Shown here: positions 46,712 through 58,722 of the stretch, piece by piece | Layout: every line of letters begins with the position of its first letter | How positions within the stretch are numbered: position 1 is the stretch's first letter | NCBI GenBank assembly: GCA_029216955.1 | Contig: JANAVB010005597.1 | Coordinates: 48,710,703 to 48,774,702 of the forward strand | DNA length: 64,000 nucleotides | Source: Iris pallida | Lineage: Eukaryota > Streptophyta > Magnoliopsida > Asparagales > Iridaceae | Direction of reading: 5' to 3' | The notes under the pieces: generated by a model | The model's input: the letters and a program-made list of their open reading frames with translations, nothing else | The model's database searches: none | What the model was told of the DNA's origin: nothing | Made by a program: the position numbers and the translations under genes

Positions 46712-49700
46712 TGTCACGCCCCAGAACCAGAATACTGGAGAGCGGGGGCAGACATAGCCAGCTACGTATAATGAAATGTGATCCACTCCACTATACGGTC
46801 ACGGCTGTCTAGATATATGAGGGTTTATCTACAAGCCATCAGTCTCTTAAGGTCAATAACAAGCCTAGTGTCTCAATCACAAGCAAGTAAGCGAATGTTA
46901 CAAGATATAAGATACCAAATATACAATAGTAAGGCGTCCCAAACATTACATATCCAGCTGATCATGAAGCTAGTCGTTACAAAATGTGAGGACTAGCAAG
47001 AGTTTAGTCATACATGATCAACCCTAGGTTGCCAATCATGTTACAGCCCGTAGGCAGACAGTAAGTAAAATGTACACGAGCTAACACTTGCTCGGCGGCT
47101 AAACACCTCAAAAGAATAATTTACAATAAAGTGGGAGAGCCAAAAATAACCCACTCGTTGCCAGGATTCCGTCTAGTGGTCACCATGTGGCTGGAGATTC
47201 GGTAGATCCTCTGGAGCTGCTCTGGTATCTGGCCATACAAAACCAGCTGAGTCAGATCCCAGAAAGAGCAAGGGCCACAAAGGAGGCTTCACTTAGGAAC
47301 TAAAAACCAGCAATTAGCACAATAATAATAAGGTAGATAAATAAGACAAGAATTTAGGAAAAACATAACAGGTGATATACGATGAGATAACCATGGGACT
47401 ATTCAGATAACCAGGTTACAACCCGTAAACCAAACAAGGACCGGGGTTGTAACCCTTCGTCTGAACAGAACTTGGATTCTCCCACCATTTATCGGCAGGA
47501 TAAATTTAAGAAATCAGGACACGTAATAATCTTGATATTGAATTAAAGTAAAGCACGAGTAATCATGTCATGTCATAACCTTATACAGGATCGGGACGAG
47601 ACAAAGCTGGACTAGACTCCATCCAATCAATCACGGCCAAGCAAAGAGTACGGCTTGATAGTTTAACTAACTAGGGTTATCACAGGCCTAATTACTAGAA
47701 AGATGCAGTGAGATTATTCCACAGCCACAAGCCCTGCAGACCATCCAGGCTATCCGGACGCAATTAGGATTGAATTCAAGTGGGTACATCGTCCAGGAAA
47801 CGCATGTACCCTTAGGTGACTTAGAGGGTGCAACACATGACAGTGTGCTGAAAATGTGCCCTACTCGACGGCAGGCTACAGATCCCAAGTGGGGCGCCCA
47901 GATAACGGGATTGCCTGTACCTGGGGAAATCTCTTCATGACTACTGGATTTATTCTAGTTGTTAGCCTTAGTTGATTTCAGTGGGTACCCCTGACCGTGG
48001 TACTCAGAGGTCCCCGTCCTAGACATGATGCAAGACAAGACGGGTTCATTTGTTCAAGCACAATCGTCCACGGTGTCCAGGCCATTCAATCTTGTCATGT
48101 CGTGTTAGCCGTAGCAACAGCATTTCGAGAATATCATGCCAGGTTTATCATGTCAAGAGTGCGCCACGGCGGGCCACTATCAAGAATTATCATGTCAAGT
48201 TATCATGTCAAATTTGTCAGGTCAAGTTGCCATGTCGGGAGTGCACCACGGCGGGTCACTATCAAGTCATGCCATTTATCAAGGAAAGAGGAAACTTGAG
48301 CAATTAAAATAATAATATAATATAATATATATATACTTGAAGTCAAGGAAAAACTCTGCAACTTTCATGTTGGGAGTGGGAAGAAATTCTGACTACAATT
48401 CAGACAAATAAAACATTAAACAATCAAAGTGGGACCCATGCGGTCCAAAAGTGGGAGAACAAACATGCGGTCAAGGAGAGTGGGAGGCCACCCATGCGGC
48501 TCCAAAATTATTTAAATGCAATTAGGCAAACATTTAAGGCCAGCAAGCCATATGCGGCTAGCATACAATGGTTGATGCGGCCAAGAGTGGGAGGGACCCC
48601 ATGCGGCCAGGAAACAATAAGTAGGTCACTATCAAATAAGACAAAAGACAGTGGGACCCTCATTAAATACAAACTCCCACTTCAGCAAACAAGTCAACTA
48701 AAGGAAGCTATGTGGGACCCCCCACAATAAAGGCAATAAGAAAAGGTTCACGTGAGCTACCTAATTAATGGTTCACGTGGCCAAAATATTAGATAGTGGG
48801 AGAGGGGAGCCTATGCGGCTCTGCATCAAGCAATTATTAATGCTATAATTATCCATGCGGCTCACCCTCACATTGGCTTGCATGAAAGTACAAACAATTA
48901 ATAAAGAAATAATGGCCATGCGGCTTGCTAGAGAAATTGCAGTAAGAGAGAAAGGCATTACATGCATTATGGACTCAAATGCATAAAATGCATTAAAGAC
49001 ATTCTCAAGGACTTAAGTGCATTTAATGCATTCTTAAAGACTTAAGGGCATTTAATGCATTCTAGGGACTTAAATGTATTACATGCATTAAGGGGCTTAA
49101 ATGCAAAAAAATACATTTAGCCCATTCTCATGCGGCTGAACAAGAACTTAAATACATAAAGCATCATGCCATAAAGTAAGGACTTAATTGAAAAAGGGAT
49201 TAAGTCATAAAGTAGGGACTTAAATGAAAAAGGGCATTAATTCATAGAGAATAGGGACTTAAATGCATATTAAGTATTCCTATGCGGCTCATTGTTTCCA
49301 AGGCATGAGAATGCCTGGAAAACATTAATAGTGATGCATTGAATGCATCAATGTGAATGCATTCATTTATTGCATTTCATTGAAGCACATGCGGCTCATT
49401 GTGAAGCAAGCCATATGCGGCTGTGAATGCATTCATTTAATACATTCCATATGCGGCTCCTTACGTGAGCTTGCATGCTTGCTCATGCAAAAGACATACA
49501 AAAAGCACTGATGCATTAATTTATTATAAACATGCATTAATATGCATCAACTAAAAGCATGCATTAAAATATTTTAAGGAAATGCACTAACTAAATATTC
49601 CTAAGCTATAAGTGGCTCACTTATTAGAGTAATGCATTCATGCCTCCTGAATGCTTATGCGGCTAACTAGTCATTGAATTAAATAATGCATGCAAAAATA

Positions 49701-50331
49701 AATGCTGGCTATTGCATTTATAGGCCATACGGCTGAGTGCAAAAATGTCCATGCGGCTCAGCAAAATTTATAGGTCAAATTTGGACCAAACAATATTCTC
49801 TGCAACATGGGATCATCAACTTAGCAAAATATGCAAGTTTGATGGATCAAAAATTCTGGGAACCGAAAATACCACAAAACCAGATCTACAAAAATTTAAC
49901 CATGGAAATGAAAAATGCCAAGTACTAAAGTGGATTAGAAACACATGAGGAAGAAAATGGAACAATAAAAATGGACTTCCTCCATGAAGTAAGATGCACT
50001 TGCCTAAGCTCTCCACTCTCTCTCTGGTAGGTGGAGAAGTAAAGATGGAGAAGAAGAAGAAATGAGTAATGAGTAATAATGGAAGAGAGAGAGTGGAAAG
50101 ATATTTATGGGTGGGAGTGGTGGTAGGTGGGAGTGGTTCTCCACATAAAACCAAACCAAGCCAAACCCACTAAACCGAACCAAACCAAGCCAATGCAATC
50201 CTATGATGAACCATGCTAATACAACATGCAAAAATATAAATCCAAGGCTAACTAATTATGACAAACCAAAAATACGAGCCCAAAATACGTACACGTACTC
50301 CCAATACGTAATACGAACCACGGGCATTACA
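46712..50331 (-). repeat. LTR copy 1 of the gag-only element
   Basis: 3,620 bp, TGTCACGCCC to GGGCATTACA. Contains many copies of ATGCGGCT / ATGCGGCC and TGCATT words between about 48420 and 49760. A C/T-rich tract just right of it (50332-50346, ACTCTACCCACCTT) is the complement of a polypurine tract. Confidence 0.93.
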
Positions 50332-50544
50332 ACTCTACCCACCTTAAAAGAATTCCGTCCTCGGAATTTAATCAAGGGGCTAGAGTGGCAAGGACAAGCT
50401 ATACTAATATCAGGCAAGCTATACTAAGCAATCAATCATGCAATCATGTATGTAAGCAAGGAAATCGAAGGCACGAGAAAGAGGAAAGATATCCTGCTAG
50501 GAACCTCTCTGCCGGTTCTGGATCTGCGCTTGGACCTGGGCATA

Positions 50545-51747
50545 CTACTGGGGTCTTTGTAGCTGAAAGGCTAGGGCCTGAGGCGGCAATGGCCTTGGAG
50601 GCTGGTACTGCTGCTGAAACACTTGGGCCTGAGGCGGCAATGGCCTCGGCAATGGATACTGCTGCTGCTGCTGGACTGGGGCTGGTCCCCTTACCGAGGG
50701 ACTAGTCTGGGCCGATGATGAACTGGCCCTATTCGGACAGGACCCTATCTTGTGGTCCGGTGCTCCACAAGCCAAGCACAACCCCTGTGCTCTGCGACAC
50801 TCTGAAACAACGTGTCCTGGCTTTCCACAATGAGTGCAGCCCATTGCGGAAGACTGCTTCTGCTTCTGTTGCTGAGGGGACGTGACCGACGTCACTGAGG
50901 CCGCCTGCCTCGGAGTTCCAATTGTCAAAGCCCTGACTACCGGGGCTGGTGCTGTCGACTGGGTCATCTGGCCGTGAGATCGCTTCCGACCTCCGGTCCT
51001 GTCCACTATCCTGTGGGAGGTATACTCGTGCCTTCGTGCCGCTCTCAATACTGCATCGAAGGTCTGATGCTCAAACTGTTCCACTGCCAGCAAAATCTCG
51101 AGGTGAAGTCCCTGCTGGAATCGCTGGGCTCTATCAAACTCGGTCGCTACCAAGGTGGGAGCAAACCGACTGAACCTCGAAAACTCGGCCGCATATCCGT
51201 CGACCGTTCTGCCTCCTTGCTTCAGATTGGTGAACTTGGTCTGTAGATCATACCGAGCCACCGCATCGAAGTACTTAGTCTGGAATCTCTCTCTGAATAG
51301 TGCCCATGGAATAGGGGCCACTAATCCAACGGCCTGAGCTGCCCACCAGCTGCGGGCAAGATCCAGTAACTGCAGGCGCACCACGGCGACCTTCTCGTCT
51401 TCCGGGGTCTTGGCTGCCTCTAGAATGACTTCAGTATCCTGGAGCCATGCATCAGCAGCGATAGCATCTTCACTGCCATCGAAGAACGGAGGGTTCAGGC
51501 GCTTGAAACTGTTCGCGGCACTGTTCCTTGGATGACCGTCTCTGTTCAAAGCATCTGCCACTGCCTGTTGCAAGGCATCACCTCGACGATCTTGGGAAGC
51601 TAACAATGATCTGATGAGACCTACCAAAGTGCCATCATCAGGCTCTGCAGACTGGACTGGCTGAACTGGCGGCTCTCCTTCAGTAGGTACGACTCGGGAG
51701 GCCGCTCCTGAGTGCTGGGCCTGATCTTCTGGTTGCTGCTGGTCCAC
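50545..51747 (-). CDS. Gypsy-type Gag of the gag-only element
   Basis: About 400 codons in one frame. They include a core domain (FKRLNPPFFDGSEDAIAADA, DLARSWWAAQAVGL, FRERFQTKYFDAVARYDLQT, GYAAEFSRFSRFAP) and two zinc knuckles, CTHCGKPGHVVSEC and CLACGAPDHKIGSC (both C-x2-C-x4-H-x4-C). A Pro/Gln-rich repeat tail (PLPRPLPPQAQVFQQQYQPP) follows. The frame is open upstream of the given start, so the true start is uncertain. It stops at TAG 50545-50547 where the second copy has CAG (55810 region), after which about 16 more codons would follow. It could serve as structural Gag for packaging in trans. Confidence 0.85.
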   Translation of the reverse strand: MDQQQPEDQAQHSGAASRVVPTEGEPPVQPVQSAEPDDGTLVGLIRSLLASQDRRGDALQQAVADALNRDGHPRNSAANSFKRLNPPFFDGSEDAIAADAWLQDTEVILEAAKTPEDEKVAVVRLQLLDLARSWWAAQAVGLVAPIPWALFRERFQTKYFDAVARYDLQTKFTNLKQGGRTVDGYAAEFSRFSRFAPTLVATEFDRAQRFQQGLHLEILLAVEQFEHQTFDAVLRAARRHEYTSHRIVDRTGGRKRSHGQMTQSTAPAPVVRALTIGTPRQAASVTSVTSPQQQKQKQSSAMGCTHCGKPGHVVSECRRAQGLCLACGAPDHKIGSCPNRASSSSAQTSPSVRGPAPVQQQQQYPLPRPLPPQAQVFQQQYQPPRPLPPQALAFQLQRPQ

Positions 51748-51973
51748 GAGAGGTGATCCGCCTTGCTGATCGGCAGGTCCAGGTTCAATGCCGCTGAAGA
51801 AGACGACATGGGAACAATAAGGAAGGACCAGGACAGATCAACGATTACAAGCATGTGATCAGGACAAGAATTTCAGGAATCAAGAGGATACGAGCAGAGA
51901 TCAAGGGCGAGTACTGATTGAGACATCTATTCGGTAAACCCTCACATATCTTGATTTACAAGACCTGCATGGG

Positions 51974-51988
51974 CCACCACTTAAACCA
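51974..51988 (-). promoter_or_regulatory. Probable primer binding site of the gag-only element
   Basis: On the minus strand TGGTTTAAGTGGTGG follows the LTR end directly. It does not match the usual initiator Met-tRNA site beyond TGGT; the primer tRNA is not identified. Confidence 0.5.
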
Positions 51989-54900
51989 TGTCACGCCCCA
52001 GAACCAGAATACTGGAGAGCGGGGGCAGACATAGCCAGCTACGTATAATGAAATGTGATCCACTCCACTATACGGTCACGGCTGTCTAGATATATGAGGG
52101 TTTATCTACAAGCCATCAGTCTCTTAAGGTCAATAACAAGCCTAGTGTCTCAATCACAAGCAAGTAAGCGAATGTTACAAGATATAAGATCACCAAATAT
52201 ACAATAGTAAGGCGTCCCAAACATTACATATCCAGCTAATCATGAAGCTAGTCGTTACAAAATGTGAGGACTAGCAAGAGCTTAGTAATACATGATCAAT
52301 CCTAGGTTGCCAATCATGTTACAGCCCGTAGGCAGACAGTAAGTAAAATGTACACGAGCTAACACTTGTTCGGCGGCTAAACGCCTCAAAAGAATAATTT
52401 ACAATAAAGTGGGAGAGCCAAAAATAATCCACTCGTTGCCAGGATTCCGTCTAGTGGTCACCATGTGGCTAGAGATTCGGTAGATCCTCTGGAGCTGCTC
52501 TGGTATCTGGCCATACAAAACCAGCTGGGTCAGATCCCAGAAAGAGCAAGTGCCACAAAGGAGGCTTCACTTAGGAACTAAAAACCAGCAATTAGCACAA
52601 TAATAATAAGGTAGATAAATAAGACAAGAATTTAGGAAAAACATAACAGGTGATATACGATGAGATAACCATGGGACTATTCAGATAACCAGGTTACAAT
52701 CCGTAAACCAAACAAGGACCGGGGTTGTAACCCTTCGTCTGAACAGAACTTGGATTCTCCCACCATTTATCGGCAGGATAAATTTAAGAAATCAGGACAC
52801 GTAATAATCTTGATATTGAATTAAAGTAAAGCACGAGTAATCATGTCATGTCATAACCTTATACAGGATCGAGACGAGACAAAGTTGGACTAGACTCCAT
52901 CCAATCAATCACGGCCAAGCAAAGAGTACGGCTTGATAGTTTAACTAACTAGGGTTATCACAGGCCTAATTACTAGAAAGATGCAGTGAGATTATTCCAC
53001 AGCCACAAGCCCTGCAGACCATCCAGGCTATCCGGACGCAATTAGGATTGAATTCAAGTGGGTACATCGTCCAGGAAACGCATGTACCCTTAGGTGACTT
53101 AGAGGGTGCAACACATGACAGTGTGCTGGAAATGTGCCCTACTCGACGGCAGGCTACAGATCCCAAGTGGGACGCCCAGATAACGGGATTGCCTGTACCT
53201 GGAAAAATCTCTTCATGACTACTGGATTTATTCTAGTTGTTAGCCTTAGTTGATTTCAGTGGGTACCCCTGACCGTGGTACTCAGAGGTCCCCGTCCTAG
53301 ACATGATGCAAGACAAGACGGGTTCATTTGTTCAAGCACAATCGTCCACGGTGTCCAGGCCATTCAATCTTGTCATGTCGTGTTAGCCGTCGCAACAGCA
53401 TTTCGAGAATATCATGTCAGGTTTATCATGTCAAGAGTGCGCCACGGCGGGCCACTATCAAGAATTATCATATCAAATTTGTCAGGTCAAGTTGCCATGT
53501 CGGGAGTGCACCACGGCGGGTCACTATCAAGTCATGCCATTTATCAAGGAAGGAAGAAACTTGAGCAATTAAAATAATAATATAATATAATATATATATA
53601 TATACTTGAAGCCAAGGAGAAACTCTGCAACTTTCATGTTGGGAGTGGGAAGAAATTCTGACTACAATTCATACAAATAAAACATTAAACAATCAAAGTG
53701 GGATCCATGCGGTCCAAAAGTGGGAGAACAAACATGTGGTCAAGGAGAGTGGGAGGCCACCCATGCGGCTCCGAAATTATTTAAATGCAATTAGGCAAAC
53801 ATTTAAGGCCAGCAAGCCATATGCGGCTAGCATACAATGGTGCATGCGGCCAAGAGTGGGAGGGACCCCATGCGGCCAGGAAACAATAAGTAGGTCACTA
53901 TCAAATAAGACAAAAGACAGTTGGACCCTCATTAAATGCAAACTCCCACTTTAGTAAGCAAGTCAACTAAAGGAAGCTATGTGGGACCCCCCACAATAAA
54001 GGCAATAAGAAAAGGTTCACGTGAGCTACCTAATTAATGGTTCACGTGGCCAAAATATTAGATAGTGGAAGAGGAGAGCCTATGCGGCTCTGCATCAAGC
54101 AATTATTAATGCTATAATTACCCATGCGGCTCACCCTCACATTGGCTTGCATGAAAGTACAAACAATTAATAAAGAAATAATGGCCATGCGGCTTGCTAG
54201 AGAAATTGCAGTAAGAGAGAAAGGCATTACATGCATTATGGACTCAAATGCATAAAATGCATTAAAGACATTCTCAAGGACTTAAGTGCATTTAATGCAT
54301 TCTTAAAGACTTAAGGGCATTTAATGCATTCTAGGGACTTAAATGTATTACATGCATTAAGGGGCTTAAATGCAAAAAAATACATTTAGCCCATTCTCAT
54401 GCGGCTGAACAAGAACTTAAATACATAAAGCATCATGCCGTAAAGTAAGACTTAATTGAAAAATGGATTAAGTCATAAAGTAGGGACTTAAATGAAAAAG
54501 GGCATTAATTCATAGAGAATAGGAACTTAAATGCATATTAAGTATTCCTATGCGGCTCATTGTTTCCAAGGCATGAGAATGCCTGGAAAACATTAATAGT
54601 GATGCATTGAATGCATCAATGTGAATGCATTCATTTATTGCATTTCATTGAAGCACATGCGGCTCATTGTGAAGCAAGCCATATGCGGCTGTGAATGCAT
54701 TCATTTAATACATTCCATATGCGGCTCCTTACGTGAGCTTGCATGCTTGCTCATGCAAAAGACATACAAAAAGCACTGATGCATTAATTTATTATAAACA
54801 TGCATTAATATGCATCAACTAAAAGCATGCATTAAAATATTTTAAGGAAATGCACTAACTAAATATTCCTAAGCTATAAGTGGCTCACTTATTAGAGTAA

Positions 54901-55597
54901 TGCATTCATGCCTCCTGAATGCTTATGCGGCTGACTAGTCATTGAATTAAATAATGCATGCAAAAATAAATGCTGGCTATTGCATTTATAGGCCATACGA
55001 CTGAGTGCAAAAATGTCCATGCGGCTCAGCAAAATTTATAGGTCAAATTTGGACCAAACAATATTCTCTGCAACATGGGATCATCAACTTAGCAAAATAT
55101 GCAAGTTTGATGGATCAAAAATTCTGGGAACCGAAAATACCACAAAACCAGATCTACAAAAATTTAACCATAAAAATGAAAAATGTCAAGTACTAAAGTG
55201 GGTTAGAAACACATGAGAAAGAAAATGGAACAATAAAAATGGACTTCCTCCATGAAGCAAGATGCACTTGCCTAAGCTCTCCACTCTCTCTCTGGTAGGT
55301 GGAGAAGTAAAGATGGAGAAGAAGAAGAAATGAGTAATGAGTAATAATGGAAGAGAGAGAGTGAAAAGATATTTATGGTGGGAGTGGTGGTAGGTAGGAG
55401 TGGTTCTCCACATAAAACCAAACCAAGCAAACCTACTAAACCGAACCAAACCAAGCCAATGCAATCCCATGATGAACTATGCTAATACAACATGCAAAAA
55501 TATAAATCCAGGGCTAACTAATTATGACAAACCAAAAATACGAGCCCAAAATACGTACACGTACTCCCAATACGTAATACGAACCACGGGCATTACA
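51989..55597 (-). repeat. LTR copy 2 of the gag-only element
   Basis: 3,609 bp with the same ends as copy 1. Scattered substitutions and small indels, e.g. an 11-bp loss near 53467 and a longer TA run near 53590. The same 308 bp of internal sequence that follows copy 1 follows it on the right, then breaks off. Confidence 0.93.
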
Positions 55598-55905
55598 ACT
55601 CTACCCACCTTAAAAGAATTCCGTCCTCGGAATTTAATCAAGGGGCTAGAGTGGCAAGGACAAGCTATACTAATATCAGGCAAGCTATACTAAGCAATCA
55701 ATCATGCAATCATGTATGTAAGCAAGGAAATCGAAGGCACGAGAAAGAGGAAAGATATCGTGCTAGGAACCTCTCTGCCGGTTCTGGATCTGAGCTTGGA
55801 CCTGGGCATACTGCTGGGGTCTTTGTAGCTGAAAGGCTAGGGCCTGAGGCGACAATAGCCTTGGAGGCTGGTACTGCTGCTGAAACACTTGGGCCTGAGG
55901 CGGCA
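55598..55905 (-). pseudogene. Internal remnant (Gag tail) beside LTR copy 2
   Basis: Matches 50332-50640, including the Pro/Gln repeat end of gag with CAG instead of the stop TAG. It joins the host gypsy Gag at 55905/55906 in a different frame. Confidence 0.85.
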
Positions 55906-56264
55906 TTGGCCACGACCGATTGTACTATTTGTTGGAGTGTATTCAGTTGCTGCTGCAGCAGCTTGAATTGAGCCTCGAATCGATTCTCGAACTGGGTCTG
56001 ACGAGCCTCCGCATGCTGACGATGGAGCTCATTTTGGCGTTGCTGCATTTCGAGCATCTGCAGCATCCGTTGCATCGGGTCGCCGGAGGATCCGACTACG
56101 GTAGGCGTCATCCCCGTTGGGTTGACGGAATGCTCGGGTCTGGAACTACTCGTGCCGCTGGAAGCGCTCGTCTCGTCCCCTGCCCGAGGTTTCGCAACTG
56201 CAGGGAAAAGAAAGGCAACTCTCGTTAGTTTCAGAAAATGTCCTAGGTGCAGCGTATGGAACAA
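55906..56264 (-). pseudogene. Gag N-terminal part of the chimeric gypsy element
   Basis: Minus-strand frame with a Ser-rich start and a Gln-rich helical stretch (MQRMLQMLEMQQRQNELHRQ and further Gln repeats), typical of the region before the core domain in gypsy Gag. A TTTTCCCTGCAG site near 56215 may be a splice acceptor. At 55905 it breaks off into sequence of another element, in a different frame. The Gag core and zinc knuckle are missing. Confidence 0.75.
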
Positions 56265-56336
56265 CTCATCTCATCGACACGAGGTCAACGGTTTGAGACT
56301 AGAACTCGACACTGGAGGCCAAGGACGTAAAGCCGT

Positions 56337-56348
56337 GCTCTGATACCA
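56337..56348 (-). promoter_or_regulatory. Primer binding site of the chimeric gypsy element
   Basis: Minus strand TGGTATCAGAGC, initiator Met-tRNA type, three bases after the LTR end. Confidence 0.88.
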
Positions 56349-56351
56349 TTA

Positions 56352-58035
56352 TGTCATGCCCCGATTCCGTCGAATCGATAGTCGTCCTCCGGACGTGATG
56401 TCGTGCGAACCTAATTTGCGATCGCACAAGGCATAGTCATAAGGTAATCCGAAACACGAGATCTAAAAGAGCAAGCAGACAAATTGAATCACACATTAAG
56501 TAGAGAGAAATTTGATCTTTATTGATAATAGACATCATTTACAGACTCCAGTACAGGACTCATGCCGCGCGGGCTACAACATGACTCGATTACAAAAGAG
56601 TGCCGGTGAGATAGCTGTTTCATACATTGCACACATCCCTCAATTTACAACAGAGTATTCCAGTGACCTGGAATGGAGGGACGCTGAGCCATCTTTCTTG
56701 GACGGTTGAGAGTCTTCAAAAGTGGAGTTGCGGGAAAAGTCTTCGACACGCGGCCGAAGCTTCAAAATCACGAACGTCGTCGAGCTAGTTGGCACGTACT
56801 TCCTGATTCACGAGACCTGCAAAGAGCGAGGATCAGTACGATCACATGTACTGACGAATGGCTAATTAAAATCCAAGCTCTGTATTTGATTCAAGCAATT
56901 TTATAAACATGTTAGCTAGCTATTTCTGTGATCTTTCTAACCATCCTGATCGATTTGCATGTTAACATGTTTTGAGGCAAGCATATGAAATTGTATATAT
57001 TGAGCAGCTATCATATCCATCCCGTGTCACGTGCATTAGTCAAGCAGTGAAAGGGTGTGAAGGTCACTGGCAATGTCAAGCCATTACGGACTATAGTTGG
57101 GTTAGACGGCGACCCTTTCGCGGCGGGTAGCGAGCCCTGTGCGAAGTTCCCGAATAACCCACGCCGATGTAAGGCTGGCGCTTGCTATACTCGTTCCTCC
57201 CGGGCCGGATCGGTTCCTTGGCCTAGGCAACCGTTCGAGGAATCTACACCTTGTCGACAAGTTGTCCAATGACTGTTTTACATAGTCTTGAAAAATACTC
57301 TCTTTTCTAGAACCTTATCCTTTCTCTTTTATGTGCGAAACTTAGCATTTCTTTTGAACTTAGTCGATTTACTCACTTAGCCATATCGTTGCGATAAACG
57401 TTAATCGATTCATTCATTGGTTTGCATAGGCTAAGTGGAATTACATAAGAAATCACGTTTTCCGTTTTCAATATCGGCAGTTTGATAGCAAGTGTTTTGT
57501 GAAGAATCGTGCCACGATTTCTTTGATTCTACACTATGATGACAAGCATTTCATTTAACTTCATATTAATTTTGAAATAGAGGGTCGAGGCGAAGAAGGT
57601 CAGCCACTCGCATTAGACTTGCTTCAGGCGATGGACTGGTTGGCTGCGCTGACGTCGCTACGCGATCACCTACAATCGCATAAGCAACTGATTAGAACAC
57701 TGTGTAATTCAAGAAATTTCGATATGAATGCGAAGCTCGAAAACGCATTCACGAAAACCAAAGCCAAATCAAGCGCGGCATGAAAACCAGAGCAACGGGA
57801 GGTCTCTTCCGACTCAGCCGCAGAGCCAATCCTTGAGGTGCAACTCGCTGAATATGGGACTTGGTTCCGAAGAAGCCATTCCATAACGCGGAATGGATCT
57901 TAATTCAATCGTTCCCGTTCGACCGATTCGGCCGAATCCGACCTATCGGTCTCGACCGAATCGATAGCGACAATGTTCCTTTCTCGCGCACCCCGTGGAC
58001 GGAAACGGGGCACGATGTAGGGACGGAGCACTACA
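56352..58035 (-). repeat. 5' LTR of the chimeric gypsy element
   Basis: About 1,684 bp. Compared with 35976-37666 it carries an extra stretch of about 18 bp just before its terminal CACTACA. Confidence 0.9.
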
Positions 58036-58573
58036 CCGAAGACCCAAAATAGATTATTAGTATAAAATTAGGGATTTGAGAAGATTTGGGTGCTAAGCTT
58101 TAATTGAAGAGTGAACAAAAACTATTATAAATTTATCACAAAAATTATAATAGAAATGAAAAATAATAATTAGGATTACCATTGGAGATCGGAAGACGTC
58201 GAAAGAGGAGAAGGTTTGAAAACGTCAACGTGGAAAGCGGAGAAGCTACGTTGAAGACGTCGGCGTCGAAAGCGGAGAAGCAACGTTGAAAGAGATCCAC
58301 TTTAAGGTTTTGGCATCGCACCATATAAACTCAAAATAGATTTCTCATTCTCAATTCTTCGATTCATAACTTATGAAATTACAAGCTATTTATAAGCTAC
58401 AAAACAATCAAAATAAGATAAACTAAATATCTAAGTTCTTATCCATAAGATAAGTCAATCTATACAACCAACCCCAACCAACTCAAGAGATAAAATTCTC
58501 TTTATTTTGGTTTATCCTAACAAACAAACTAAAGAAGCCAAAATAACTGAAAATTCCAAGTGGTTCTCCATCA
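58036..58573 (-). repeat. 3' LTR of the small element, resumed part
   Basis: Continues the LTR begun at 35962-35975 (from GACCC after the target duplication of the inserted element) and matches 59367-59898. Right beside it (58574-58588) is TTCTCCTCGGCTTTG, whose complement is a GAGGAGAA polypurine tract. Confidence 0.9.
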
Positions 58574-58722
58574 TTCTCCTCGGCTTTGAAAATTTTGCCT
58601 CCTAGTGAATCAAGTGTGAAATCCGAGAATTATGCTTCTCTTAATGCCCTCCAATTCGGCCATGGCAGATGTCTTTGCTTTGGCAACTTAGTCAACGTTG
58701 AAGCTTCTGACAAGACGAAACT

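Larger units (their letters stand above)
46712..55905 (-). mobile_element. Gag-only LTR element with 3.6-kb LTRs in a partial tandem
   Basis: Minus-strand order: a 308-bp internal remnant (55905-55598), LTR (55597-51989), internal region with gag (51988-50332), LTR (50331-46712). The two internal-LTR units are nearly identical. The internal region is only 1,657 bp and ends right after gag, so protease, RT and integrase are absent. The left edge breaks the protease/Gag-tail region of the host gypsy element cleanly at 46711 (GGTTC). The right edge at 55905 is not an LTR end, and the Gag middle of the host element is gone there, so a deletion followed the insertion. Confidence 0.88.
35976..58035 (-). 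mobile_element. Chimeric chromodomain Ty3/gypsy element (Tekay/del-like), nested in the small LTR
   Basis: Outer LTRs are 35976-37666 and 56352-58035 (TGTCA...ACTACA). The target duplication is ACGAA (35971-35975) and CCGAA (58036-58040, one mismatch). The empty site is preserved at 59362-59366 in the other LTR of the host element. Order on the minus strand: LTR, primer site, Gag N-terminus, a foreign gag-only element, protease, RT, RNase H, integrase, chromodomain, truncated LTR (42759-43128), a PMD block (38650-42758), a second copy of integrase C-terminus and chromodomain, LTR. It is inactive, with several stops and frameshifts. Confidence 0.88.

Noticed and set aside
47997..48307. Overlapping frames in the giant LTR, repeated at 53275-53577
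   Set aside because: Both copies have them because the LTRs are duplicates; the frames differ by indels between copies and show no domain.
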